Shown here: piece by piece, positions 7,642 through 16,076 of the stretch
Position numbering within the stretch: the first letter of the stretch is position 1
Layout: each line of letters begins with the position of its first letter
From: Spirochaetota bacterium
Lineage (GTDB): Bacteria; Spirochaetota; JAGLSM01
Reading direction: 5' to 3'
NCBI GenBank assembly: GCA_023135745.1
Contig: JAGLSM010000006.1
Location: forward strand, 1-16,674
DNA length: 16,674 nt
The notes under the pieces: generated by a model
Databases searched by the model: none
What the model was told of the DNA's origin: nothing
What the model saw: the letters and a program-made list of their open reading frames with translations, nothing else
Program-made: the position numbers and the translations under genes

Positions 7642-9120
7642 ATGCTTCAAAACTCAACATTTATTGTAATCGAAGTAAATAAGCTTAAAGAAGGTTCAAT
7701 CCTTGCTGAAGATATCGGTGTATATGACAGTTTAAAAGCTGGAACGATCTTAACCACCAGCTTGATAAAAACTATTCAGTCAATTAATGGAATAGATCTG
7801 GTTAAAATACGTTCCTTTGAAAATGATTTTGAACAGGAAGAAGCTGCTAAAAAAGTCAACGGAGATAAAAAGCATTACAAGCAGAAAATTTCAGACATGG
7901 AAGAAAAAAACCTGGATCACGCTGATTCAATATCCAATAAAATTGATAAAATGCTTGCTAGAAGAAAAGTGACTATAGAAAATGTTAAGGAAGTTGGCGA
8001 AGATAAAAATATCAATTTTGATTCCTTTGACAATAATGAAAAGGGAGAAGCTGTCAAAATCCTGAATTCTATTGAAACAGCAATGACTCAAATAGAAGAA
8101 ATCGAAAGCAAACCAAAAATATCCAAAGAACCTTTATTAAATAAAATGATTAAAAAAGTAAAAGATGTAGATGACACATTTTTAGGTTTAATTAATGCAC
8201 GACAATCGGCTGTAAAGAATCTTGAAAATATTGTAAGCTCATTTATAGATGAAACAGGACCTAATATGGATTCATCAATTTTATTAAAAGATATCTTAAT
8301 GCAGCCGGAGAAATATTTGGCTAATCATTCCATGAATGTTTCTATTATTTGTGTTTCTACAGCTATTGAATTAACAAAGATAATGACAAATAAATTAAAT
8401 GATCCTAGTATACAAAAAGATTTTCACCTGCTGAAAATCATAAAAAATAAAACCTTCAATCGGCAGGAAATAATTAAACTAGGATTTGCAGCATTTGTCC
8501 ACGACATATATTTTAAAAAAATATATCCGGATATGTCTTCTGATTATAAACTTACATCTTTAACAGATCAGAGTAACGTAGAAAAACATGCTTCTGAAAG
8601 TTACCATCTAATGAAACAGTTTGAGATGGATTATCATGTCAATAAGGCTGTACTGCAGCATCATGAAAGTATTGACGGAAGCGGTTTTCCTGACGGAGTT
8701 ACTGAGAGAATGTTTTCAAAATATACAGCAATATTGTCTTTTGCTGAGAGATACATTACCTTGACTCACCCAAATCCTTTTAATTCGACGCTGCATCCAA
8801 CTACCGCTATGAAAAAGCTGCTTACTGTCGAACGCAATAAATTTGATACGGATATCTTATTGGCATTTACCAGATCTGCCACTATGGTACCCATAGGATC
8901 ATGGGTGCTGATGGAAAATGGATATATTGGTTATTCTACTAATAGAATTGAAGGCTCGAATCTTCCTATTATAAGAGCCGTTATGAAATCTACTGGAGAA
9001 AAACTGGGTACTTTTGAAAATAAAAATCCGACTGAACCAGGCAACAGGATTGATAAACTGCTTCAACACAAAGATCTTTTCCTGTTAAACAAGGATTATC
9101 AGAAATATGTATGTTATTGA
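7642..9120 (+). CDS. HD-GYP-type phosphohydrolase, variant metal site
   Basis: This 492-residue cytosolic protein has an N-terminal module (about 8-58; VNKLKEGSILAEDI...KAGTILTTS) of the type that precedes many HD-GYP domains. A long charged, coiled-coil-like linker (about 65-200) and a C-terminal HD-GYP domain (about 210-420) follow. Metal-binding residues visible are H229, the H287-D288 pair, H316, and H340-H341 in QHHES. The signature loop is DGSGFPDG (345-352), with Phe replacing Tyr as is common. Two departures stand out: the usual HDIGK is HDIYF, and the aspartate after the signature (normally ..AD.yDAL..) appears as E369 in FAERYITL. Known family members hydrolyse cyclic-di-GMP; activity here needs testing. 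A consensus sigma70 promoter precedes it. The ribosome binding site (AAGAGA) is weak. Its last seven bases overlap the end of the convergent sppA. Confidence 0.85.
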   Translation: MLQNSTFIVIEVNKLKEGSILAEDIGVYDSLKAGTILTTSLIKTIQSINGIDLVKIRSFENDFEQEEAAKKVNGDKKHYKQKISDMEEKNLDHADSISNKIDKMLARRKVTIENVKEVGEDKNINFDSFDNNEKGEAVKILNSIETAMTQIEEIESKPKISKEPLLNKMIKKVKDVDDTFLGLINARQSAVKNLENIVSSFIDETGPNMDSSILLKDILMQPEKYLANHSMNVSIICVSTAIELTKIMTNKLNDPSIQKDFHLLKIIKNKTFNRQEIIKLGFAAFVHDIYFKKIYPDMSSDYKLTSLTDQSNVEKHASESYHLMKQFEMDYHVNKAVLQHHESIDGSGFPDGVTERMFSKYTAILSFAERYITLTHPNPFNSTLHPTTAMKKLLTVERNKFDTDILLAFTRSATMVPIGSWVLMENGYIGYSTNRIEGSNLPIIRAVMKSTGEKLGTFENKNPTEPGNRIDKLLQHKDLFLLNKDYQKYVCY

Positions 9121-11513
9121 TATTCAATGTAAAAAGGAATTATCGCCAGAGGATTCCCTGTTAAAAGAGAAGTCATAATCCTATGGTTTTTTAGAAAACT
9201 ATTGAAGCTGAAGACCGGTGTTTTTAAAAGCTTTAATAAATCCAATCTATGAACAGGTCCTTCTAAAACACTGAATTTATTATATCCAAGTCCAACAGAT
9301 TTTCCTGCTAATAGCAGCACCTCTAAAAAAGTTAAATTTCCGTCAATTAAATTTAATTTAAAAGCATCTCTTCCGGACCAAATTCTTCCTCCGGCTATAT
9401 TTTTAATCTTCTTAAGATTTATACTTCGTCCTTCCGCCACAACTTTCAAAAAAGTATTGTAGTGGTTTGCCAATGATTTTTTTATCAGAGCTTCCTCAGG
9501 GATTGAAAACCGCCTGTTGGCAGACCAAAGAAATGGAAATTTACCTTTTTTAACGAAATAAGTATTAAAGCCGATTTTCTTTTTTAATTCCGCAACTACC
9601 AGTTTACCGGTAATTACACCTATTGATCCTGTAATACAGGTTCTTGGCGCAAAAATTATACTTTTTTTATTTTTAGTTCCGCATGAAAGATAATACCCTC
9701 CTGATGCGGCAACATCTCCCATTGAAATAAATACAGGTTTTATCTTTCTTAGTCTATTGACTGCCTTCCAGATTTTCGATGAAGCAAGAAGGTCTCCTCC
9801 GCCGGACTGAACTCTTATTACAACAGCTTTAATGTTATATGAAGCCCCCATTAAATTTATCCATGGAATTATTGTATCAGATCCTGCAGATTTTGAACCA
9901 TAGACTGGATTAGGTGATTGGGAGCTTTTTGAATTAACAATTGTACCTGTTATATGTACTACACCTATTTGAGGTTTTTTACTCCAGGAGTTATTATCGA
10001 AGGTTTCATTAAAATATTTATATAACTTAACTCCGCTTAATCCTTTAAGTAAAATATATCTCTGAGTTTCCTGTTCATCTTTCAATCCGTTTACCAGTCC
10101 AAGCTTAACGGATTGTTGAGGTAAAATCAGTCCTTTTGAAAACCAGGTTTTAACGCGATTTATTTTTAGTTTTTTGTTTTTTGAAATTGTATTAATTAGA
10201 AAATTATACATTTCTGAAACTATTCTTTTTTGGGCTTCCTTATGCTCCTTTGTCATTTTCGTTAAAGTTGCAAGCTGTGCAGCGGATTTGTATTTGCCCA
10301 TATAAAATAGATTTGCTTTTAATCCAATCTTGTCCAGGAATCCTTTGATGAAGGTTACAACTACACCTACTCCCTTCATGGAAATATGAATATTAGGATT
10401 TAAAAAAATCTTTTCAGCTGTACTTGCGATCGCGTATGATTTAGAGGATCCATATTCAATATAGGCTATGATTTTTTTTCCTGATTTTTTGCATAAATTT
10501 AATGTTTCTATTAATTCTTCAGTTCTGCCGAATCCCAGATTGTGCGGATAAATTCTAAGATAAATAATTTTAATTTTTTTGTCTTTTGATGCCTTATGTA
10601 AAGCCATAAGCAAATTTAAAAATGTGTTTTTTCTTTTTTGCGTCAAAAAAGGAACAGATCCATGAATGATGCCGGGGTCCTCGGGGAAATTACCGATGAT
10701 ATCTACGACTAAAAAACGATCGGGATTGGGAATTATACTCCTTTGCTTTTCAGCATTAATTTGAATTGAATTATAACCATTGTAACTATCTTTTGATTTT
10801 GAAACTGAAGTTTCAAAAGTAATGCCCGGAAAATCAATCCCTATAGATAGTGAATAAGAATCTTCATTGCCATTTCTGAAGTACTTAAAACCTAAACTCA
10901 AGCCGTCTATCGGACGGATAAAAACACCAATTTTTTTTAAATTATGATCACTATGAAGAAGTATTCTATTGTCAAATAACCTTACTCCTATTCCCAGTGT
11001 TTGCTCCGGTTCTAACAATCCATAAGAATAATCAGACATTACAATGTCTTTTAAGGAATATGATAAATGCAGAAAAGATGAAATAAACAGTGAAATGCCT
11101 AAATCAAGACTTTCCAGATTATTGTATTTATTTATTTTTGAATAATACCAACTATATGAATAACCAAAAAGAAGGAATTCCGTTAATTTAAAACCATGAC
11201 CTATAACCAGCTTTTTTATTAAAAAATTATCGTTATAGAAATAATCGTACTTTAAACCAAAGCCAAGGAAGGTTGAAGATAAAGAAAAACTTTTACCATA
11301 ATCCGAATCATTTTCAAAACCGGCGAAAAAACTAAAACGCAAAGCTTTATTAAATCCAAATAATGCCGGATTTAAAAACGCATTTGCAGATTTTTCTGTT
11401 CTTGTAGGGAGAAGCAAATTGTCTTTGAAACCCGGAGATTCTGCATAAGTAAAAGAAACAGCATTAATAAATAGTGTAAAAGAAAGCAAAATTAGTACGA
11501 AAAACTTCACCAT
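9114..11513 (-). CDS. sppA: Signal peptide peptidase (S49, tandem-domain) fused to an N-terminal beta-barrel-like domain
   Basis: This 799-residue exported protein has a signal peptide with likely cleavage after TYA (A24). Residues about 25-270 are rich in alternating hydrophobic and aromatic strands with Tyr/Phe/Gly turns, and open with an AFLNPALFGF segment reminiscent of PorV/FadL-like outer-membrane barrels. Residues about 285-480 and 515-700 form two S49 protease repeats. The general-base lysine is K409 (GKYKSAAQ) in the first repeat, and the nucleophile is S604 (GDVAASGGYY) in the second. Their spacing of 195 resembles the E. coli SppA pair, so the catalytic dyad is complete. SppA degrades leftover signal peptides in the envelope. 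Canonical SppA is anchored in the inner membrane, whereas this architecture suggests an outer-membrane tether. The ribosome binding site GGAG lies nine bases before the ATG. The gene starts 46 bases after csrA and may be the last gene of the flagellar operon. Confidence 0.88.
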   Translation of the reverse strand: MVKFFVLILLSFTLFINAVSFTYAESPGFKDNLLLPTRTEKSANAFLNPALFGFNKALRFSFFAGFENDSDYGKSFSLSSTFLGFGLKYDYFYNDNFLIKKLVIGHGFKLTEFLLFGYSYSWYYSKINKYNNLESLDLGISLFISSFLHLSYSLKDIVMSDYSYGLLEPEQTLGIGVRLFDNRILLHSDHNLKKIGVFIRPIDGLSLGFKYFRNGNEDSYSLSIGIDFPGITFETSVSKSKDSYNGYNSIQINAEKQRSIIPNPDRFLVVDIIGNFPEDPGIIHGSVPFLTQKRKNTFLNLLMALHKASKDKKIKIIYLRIYPHNLGFGRTEELIETLNLCKKSGKKIIAYIEYGSSKSYAIASTAEKIFLNPNIHISMKGVGVVVTFIKGFLDKIGLKANLFYMGKYKSAAQLATLTKMTKEHKEAQKRIVSEMYNFLINTISKNKKLKINRVKTWFSKGLILPQQSVKLGLVNGLKDEQETQRYILLKGLSGVKLYKYFNETFDNNSWSKKPQIGVVHITGTIVNSKSSQSPNPVYGSKSAGSDTIIPWINLMGASYNIKAVVIRVQSGGGDLLASSKIWKAVNRLRKIKPVFISMGDVAASGGYYLSCGTKNKKSIIFAPRTCITGSIGVITGKLVVAELKKKIGFNTYFVKKGKFPFLWSANRRFSIPEEALIKKSLANHYNTFLKVVAEGRSINLKKIKNIAGGRIWSGRDAFKLNLIDGNLTFLEVLLLAGKSVGLGYNKFSVLEGPVHRLDLLKLLKTPVFSFNSFLKNHRIMTSLLTGNPLAIIPFYIEYQ

Positions 11514-11543
11514 TTATAGAAACTCCGTTTATAAAAAGAAATT

Positions 11544-11574
11544 AAAAAACACATGATTATTAATCATTTTTTTT
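11544..11574. terminator. Possible weak bidirectional terminator at the end of csrA
   Basis: A perfect palindrome, ATGATTA-T-TAATCAT (11553-11567), overlaps the csrA stop codon. On the plus strand T8 follows; on the minus strand GTG then T6 follows. The stem is only seven AT-rich pairs, so it may reduce rather than stop transcription into sppA. Confidence 0.3.
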
Positions 11575-11808
11575 GTGTATTCTTGATTTAAAAATATTTT
11601 TAAATCCGGTCAAATCATGTGCTGTGGCACTTGCTGCCGCAATATTTTCTTTTTGTATCTCTTCAAATATTTCTTTTCTATGAATAGTAACTGATTTTGG
11701 AGCATCAATACCAATTTTAACCTGGTCACCTTTAATATCAACGATTCGGATTTCGATAGAATCGCCTATCATTATTGACTGATTTGGTTTTCTTGATAGA
11801 ACAAGCAT
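11560..11808 (-). CDS. csrA: Carbon storage regulator CsrA
   Basis: This is an 82-residue RNA-binding homodimer that binds GGA motifs in mRNA leaders and usually blocks translation. The first strand reads [15 protein letters not shown] with L4 and R6. The IHRKEIF segment (about 42-48) carries R44, the conserved RNA-contact residue. The C-terminus is longer than in E. coli, with a basic tail ([10 protein letters not shown]), as is common in flagellar-operon CsrA proteins. The fliW stop and the csrA start share one base (TAATG). GGAGGT lies eight bases upstream inside fliW, so the two are translationally coupled. FliW binds and inactivates CsrA in characterised bacteria, linking flagellin level to translation. 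Confidence 0.96.
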   Translation of the reverse strand: MLVLSRKPNQSIMIGDSIEIRIVDIKGDQVKIGIDAPKSVTIHRKEIFEEIQKENIAAASATAHDLTGFKNIFKSRIHKKND

Positions 11809-12260
11809 TAATCACTACCTCCAATAGCAGATTTGTCTGCTTTCATGAGAGCGTGTTTAACCCTGTGATTATCATCAAGACTAATAGCCTGTCTTGCAAG
11901 ATTGTTCTTTTTATTAATTATAATAGGTCCCTGTAGATTTGCTGTCATTTCTGAGGGATTTTCCGGAATTGTTACAATTGTAAAGATAAGAATGTCTTCT
12001 TTATCCTTTATATCAATACTTTCCAATTCCGCGTTATTTACCTTCAATTTATAATCAGGTATAAATAAATCAGGTTGTATTACCACAAAGGCAATATCCT
12101 GTTCTTCAATAGATTGAAGCCAGTAAAATGGACTATCTTCCATGTCTAATAGATAATAATCCTTAATAAATTCGAAGCCCAAAATTCCATCCGGGAAACT
12201 TATTTTCTGTTTATCAGAAACTTCAATTTCACCAAAAGCCTTTGTCTGAATCTTAACCAA
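11808..12260 (-). CDS. fliW: Flagellar assembly factor FliW, CsrA antagonist
   Basis: This is a FliW protein of 150 residues from the start I prefer. It has the family pattern [11 protein letters not shown], then [11 protein letters not shown], a Y.LLD...SPF.WLQS block, P-D-L-F-x-P-D-Y, and a C-terminal [17 protein letters not shown].. segment. FliW binds flagellin or CsrA, and frees CsrA to repress flagellin translation when flagellin accumulates. I chose the TTG at 12258-12260: GGAGG lies five bases before it, and the resulting N-terminus ([10 protein letters not shown]) fits the family. The in-frame ATG at 12270-12272 would add four residues, but it lacks any ribosome binding site and its G is part of that GGAGG. 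No flagellin gene is in the window. Confidence 0.94.
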   Translation of the reverse strand: MVKIQTKAFGEIEVSDKQKISFPDGILGFEFIKDYYLLDMEDSPFYWLQSIEEQDIAFVVIQPDLFIPDYKLKVNNAELESIDIKDKEDILIFTIVTIPENPSEMTANLQGPIIINKKNNLARQAISLDDNHRVKHALMKADKSAIGGSD

Positions 12261-12294
12261 AATTTCCTCCATTAAATATTTAAAAGTAAAATTT

Positions 12295-13545
12295 CTATCT
12301 TAGAAAATCCATTAATGTTACAGGTACAATCCTGGCGCCTACCGATAAGGCTGCCTTTTTTGCAAATTCAAGCATTTTTAGATTTGTCATAGCTTCCGCA
12401 AGATCAATATCTTCTGTTTTTGAAAGTATATCTGTTATATGAACATTATCAGTAAACAATCTTTTAGCTGCAATTTCGAGTCTCATTGACAATGCGCCTA
12501 TTTCACCTCTGTACCTGCTGATATTTTTTATTGCTTTAGACAAATGATCTAAATTCTTCGAACCTATATCTTTCAGGTTATTTTTCAGGAGATTATTTCT
12601 AAAATCAATGATTTGATCAAATATTGAACCACCGTAAATTTTAGCGGTTGGCGCATAGTTTTTTGGCGGAATATTGCTTCCTAATGCAATAAGACCAAGA
12701 TCCTGCATAACTGTGCCGCCTTCAATATCTTCCAGCCAGATTTGATGCGGATCAGTTGATTCAATCAAAATTAAATTGGTGCCTCTGGTATTATCAATTG
12801 ATGCATGGATAGGCAGATGGGAATTATTAATCTTTTGAACTATATTAGGAAGAGTATCTCCTGCTTTAACCTGAATTCTAACTCCGTCAATTTTAAAAAC
12901 CTGATCTTTTACAGCTCGGTAGGCAGTCGCGCTTGTAGAAGACTGAACTCTCATATTGGCTCCCCAGAAAATTCTGTTTCCGGGCTGATTGACATTTATA
13001 TACTGCATTCTGTCTATTTCTCTTTTTTGCAGACCAATATCGCCTTGATATTCTACTTTATTAATTAAGGCATAAGGAGAACCCTTCACTTTTTCAAATA
13101 TTGGTTTGAAAGGTACTTCATTAACCTTGAATCCACTGAATATTGTTTCTCCCTTGTATCTTCCGTTTGCAAACTGAATCATCTGCTTAAGATGCTGATC
13201 TATCTCTTTAGCGATTATCTTTCTATCATCGCTGTTAAATATTCCATTGGAAGACTGAACGGCAAGTTCCCTTATTCTCTGAAGGTGTTCGCCTATAGAT
13301 TTTAGAGAAGAGTCGTAAATTTTTAACCGCGAATCGCTGTCTTGAACATTTTTCTTAAACTGTTTGATTTCAGTCAGGCGGCTTTTAAAAAGCATTGAAT
13401 TAATAACTCCCGACGGATCTTCATGCGGTAATCGTGCTTTTTTTCCTGTGGATATCTGATTTTGTACCTGATCAAGTCTTCTTGAAGTATTTTTGAGATT
13501 ATACATCATTGTATCTTTCATCATACCATTTGTAACTCTTAACAT
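12295..13545 (-). CDS. flgL: Flagellar hook-filament junction protein FlgL (HAP3)
   Basis: This 416-residue FlgL is exported through the flagellar type III apparatus. It sits between FlgK and the first flagellin. The N-terminal helical region starts MLRVTNGMMKDTMMYNL and continues with a DQVQNQISTGKKARLPHEDPSG segment typical of FlgL and flagellin N-termini (about 25-48). The C-terminal helix region (about 340-416) ends in KMLEFAKKAALSVGARI...LMDFLR. The central part (about 140-320) is the variable outer domain. The protein is about 100 residues longer than E. coli FlgL, a length typical of spirochaetes as I recall. AGGAGG sits eight bases before the ATG and 20 bases separate it from flgK, so both are on one mRNA. 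It has no Sec signal peptide, as expected. Confidence 0.95.
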   Translation of the reverse strand: MLRVTNGMMKDTMMYNLKNTSRRLDQVQNQISTGKKARLPHEDPSGVINSMLFKSRLTEIKQFKKNVQDSDSRLKIYDSSLKSIGEHLQRIRELAVQSSNGIFNSDDRKIIAKEIDQHLKQMIQFANGRYKGETIFSGFKVNEVPFKPIFEKVKGSPYALINKVEYQGDIGLQKREIDRMQYINVNQPGNRIFWGANMRVQSSTSATAYRAVKDQVFKIDGVRIQVKAGDTLPNIVQKINNSHLPIHASIDNTRGTNLILIESTDPHQIWLEDIEGGTVMQDLGLIALGSNIPPKNYAPTAKIYGGSIFDQIIDFRNNLLKNNLKDIGSKNLDHLSKAIKNISRYRGEIGALSMRLEIAAKRLFTDNVHITDILSKTEDIDLAEAMTNLKMLEFAKKAALSVGARIVPVTLMDFLR

Positions 13546-13565
13546 AATTTAGTCCTCCTGACTCT

Positions 13566-15473
13566 TTATGCTCTCATACGGTTTATGATTGTATCCAGCA
13601 TACTATCAAGAGTTGATATAACTCTCGCAGATGCATTATATCCATGCTGAAACATTATCATATTAGCCATTTCTTCATCTATACTGACGCCGGAAATTGA
13701 TTTTCTGTTGTTTTGAAGGTGTTTCAGAACAAGCTGGCTTTTTTCCAGGTGAATTTTTGAATCCCTTGAATCGGATCCAAGTTGTCCAATAAGCGCGGTA
13801 AAGTATTCATCAAATGTGGAGTTTTCACCTATCATTGCATGCGAGTATCTTATCTTCGCAAGCTTCAGCGCGTTATTACCATCACCGATACCGTTAGATT
13901 TATTAAATCTATCGTCGCCTGTAGTATCAACACCCTGTGAGGCGGAAATATTATTAACATCGCGTTTTATCGCGTCATCCAGACCAATCCATCTGCTCGG
14001 GTGGTGCTGATGTGATACTGAATAGTCCTTTTCTCCCCCAACCAGTTTATTAACCTGATTTATGCTGTTCCAGTCATAGGCACCCTGAGCGCCTCTATTT
14101 CTCAGTAGTCCGGAGATACCTACCAGTAAATCTCCGGAATCCTCAATATGTCTGATAACAAATTTCATGAATTTTTTTTCTTTTGGAAGAGATGCTTTAA
14201 TTGACATCCCTCCCCTGTGATTAAGGTATGCCACTACGCCGACTTCACTTCTGTTAATTCTGTCAATGACTTCCTTAATTTTATCCCTTGCTGTATATGA
14301 AATTGTTACGTCTTTTCCGCCGTCAACAATAGGCCCGAAGTTAAGTACTCCGGCACTGCCGACTTCGAGATCCGGATCAATTTTTTTTGTACCTGACATC
14401 TTGAATAAAATTGTTTTATCCTCTTGTCCATCACCGCTGAAATCGTAATTTCCATTGCGGTTCTGTGTAAGATTGATTTTTTTGAAAAAACGCATATTAG
14501 TTTTAAAATTAAGGCCGAATCCATCTTTATGTACTTCGTTAACAAGATCAATAAGGTTAGCGCTCAGGTTGTCAATCTGCTTGATCTGGTTTCCCAGTAC
14601 ATCATCACGAACCTTAACAAGTGCTTTTAATTCTCCTGTTAGAAGTTTTACCTTAGATTTATCATCGCCCCATTTAACATCAGCGTAGCCGTCATTGGAG
14701 GCATTACCTTCAGCAAGAAGTTTTCTGAATTTTTGTCCCTGAACAAGATACTGACTGCCGATATTGATCATAAATTCGTCTCTATCAGTTCTGACTACAT
14801 TTAGATTAATCATTTTTGAAAGTTTTTCTACCATAAGATCTCTTCTATCCATAAGATCATTTGGTGAATCCCCTACCTGTTCAGATTTCAGGATCTGTTC
14901 ATTCAATTGGCTGATCTGTTTTGCATAGGAATTAATTTCACTTACTTTCAAACGTATCTGCGTATCAATATTTGACTGCAGATTAAAAAGTCTGTCAAAA
15001 GTCTTCGAAACACCCCTTGATAAAGTCAGAGCTGTCTCTCTTACAACTGACCTTGTTGCTCTGTCCGTAGGATTTTTATTTAATTTTTCCCAGGATTTCC
15101 AATACTGATCCAGATAATTACGAATTGTATGCTGTGAGGACTCGTTATGAAACTGCTCAATCTGATACATATTAAAATGCATTGTGTTCCAGTAACCTTC
15201 ATTGGATTTCTCTGACATAATCCTGTCATCGAGAAACGCGTTTCTTATTCTTCCAATTCTGTTCTCAATCGGACCCATTCCAACCTGACCAGGTCTTTCT
15301 TCCCGCGTCAAACCAGGGACATACAGAGGATCAAATGTCTTAATAGTGAGCCTCTGACGGGAATAACCCTCAGTATTGGAATTTGAGACATTATGTTCTA
15401 TTACATGCAGTCCCTGCTGATGTACCTGCAGCCCTCTTTTTCCAACTTCAATTCCATGAAAAGTTGAAATCAT
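13566..15473 (-). CDS. flgK: Flagellar hook-associated protein FlgK (HAP1)
   Basis: This 635-residue FlgK joins the hook to FlgL and the filament. The conserved N-terminus (about 1-65) has STFHGIEVGKRGL, then NVSNSNTEGYSRQR. The C-terminal coiled-coil region ends with ISGVSIDEEMANMIMFQHGYNASARVI, given here in part as DEEMANMIMFQ. The middle (about 230-520) is the variable surface domain and makes the protein longer than the 547-residue E. coli version. AAGGAG lies seven bases before the ATG. A 70-base gap from flgN contains two inverted repeats, one of which shows a GGA in its loop. FlgN, encoded just upstream, is the expected export chaperone. Confidence 0.96.
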   Translation of the reverse strand: MISTFHGIEVGKRGLQVHQQGLHVIEHNVSNSNTEGYSRQRLTIKTFDPLYVPGLTREERPGQVGMGPIENRIGRIRNAFLDDRIMSEKSNEGYWNTMHFNMYQIEQFHNESSQHTIRNYLDQYWKSWEKLNKNPTDRATRSVVRETALTLSRGVSKTFDRLFNLQSNIDTQIRLKVSEINSYAKQISQLNEQILKSEQVGDSPNDLMDRRDLMVEKLSKMINLNVVRTDRDEFMINIGSQYLVQGQKFRKLLAEGNASNDGYADVKWGDDKSKVKLLTGELKALVKVRDDVLGNQIKQIDNLSANLIDLVNEVHKDGFGLNFKTNMRFFKKINLTQNRNGNYDFSGDGQEDKTILFKMSGTKKIDPDLEVGSAGVLNFGPIVDGGKDVTISYTARDKIKEVIDRINRSEVGVVAYLNHRGGMSIKASLPKEKKFMKFVIRHIEDSGDLLVGISGLLRNRGAQGAYDWNSINQVNKLVGGEKDYSVSHQHHPSRWIGLDDAIKRDVNNISASQGVDTTGDDRFNKSNGIGDGNNALKLAKIRYSHAMIGENSTFDEYFTALIGQLGSDSRDSKIHLEKSQLVLKHLQNNRKSISGVSIDEEMANMIMFQHGYNASARVISTLDSMLDTIINRMRA

Positions 15474-15479
15474 TTTTTT

Positions 15480-15530
15480 CTCCTTACCGGACCTTCACAA
15501 GGTATCTTTAAAAAAGTCCTTTTTTTTAAA
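15480..15530 (-). promoter_or_regulatory. flgK leader with GGA-loop hairpin and GGAG site (possible CsrA target)
   Basis: On the minus strand AAAAAA-GGAC-TTTTTT forms a hairpin (core 15510-15525, extended by AAA/TTT to 15507-15530) with GGA in its loop. A second small hairpin ACCTT-GTG-AAGGT follows, then the ribosome binding site AAGGAG (15480-15485). Two GGA motifs, one looped and one in the Shine-Dalgarno, match the known arrangement for CsrA repression. The stem is made only of A-T pairs, so stability is doubtful. Confidence 0.35.
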
Positions 15531-15543
15531 TAGTCAGCAAAAT

Positions 15544-16041
15544 CTATATGGATTTGTTTATCAATATAGATTTGCCCCTGTTTCCAGTATTTTCACTCTC
15601 ACCTTTTTCGTTGTAATGATGTTCATTTCTTTCTCCATTTACGGCTTCCATCGTAAGATCAATCATATCCAGAGAATTTTCCAACATCTGCTGATTGGTG
15701 GATTTTAAAAACTGAAGTCTTTCTATAAGTGCGTTCATGCTGTGCTGAATTTGTATAAGTTCATTTTTTTGATCTTCATCTACCATACATATAAGTTCTT
15801 TTAATAAATCAACGTCTGAATTCTTACACATTGTTGTTCCTGTAAACATTCTTTCTTTTTCCAGCGAATGAAGCTGGCTTACAAGTTCTTCTTCCTGTTC
15901 ATTAATAGGAGTTAAATCAACAAAGGCTTTTTCTGTTAAAAGTTGTGATTTTTCTTCTTCAAGAGCGGTAATTTTTTCAAGTACCATCTTTTCATCTTTA
16001 ATGATTTCCATAACTTTCATAAGAGTTTTTTTGTCGTACAC
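15544..16041 (-). CDS. flgN: FlgN-type chaperone for FlgK and FlgL
   Basis: This is a 165-residue, almost wholly alpha-helical acidic protein. Its long heptad-like segments (about 8-75 and 85-140) are rich in Glu, Leu and Gln, and end in a polar, Asn-rich tail. This shape and the position directly before flgK and flgL fit FlgN, the cytosolic chaperone that delivers both to the export gate. FlgN sequences diverge strongly, so the call rests largely on context. The start is GTG (16039-16041) with GGAG six bases upstream. The gene heads the flagellar operon and is transcribed from a sigma28-like promoter about 35 bases upstream. Confidence 0.85.
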   Translation of the reverse strand: MYDKKTLMKVMEIIKDEKMVLEKITALEEEKSQLLTEKAFVDLTPINEQEEELVSQLHSLEKERMFTGTTMCKNSDVDLLKELICMVDEDQKNELIQIQHSMNALIERLQFLKSTNQQMLENSLDMIDLTMEAVNGERNEHHYNEKGESENTGNRGKSILINKSI

Positions 16042-16047
16042 AGCAAT

Positions 16048-16068
16048 CTCCTTTTAAAGATTTTCCAT
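16048..16068 (-). promoter_or_regulatory. Two AnGGA motifs in the flgN leader (possible CsrA binding sites)
   Basis: On the minus strand ATGGA (16064-16068) and AAGGA (16049-16053) lie 15 bases apart, the second inside the ribosome binding site of flgN. Both fit the AnGGA core bound by CsrA. Given the predicted transcription start near 16070, both would be in the mRNA. No strong hairpin presents them. Confidence 0.35.
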
Positions 16069-16076
16069 CGTACTGA

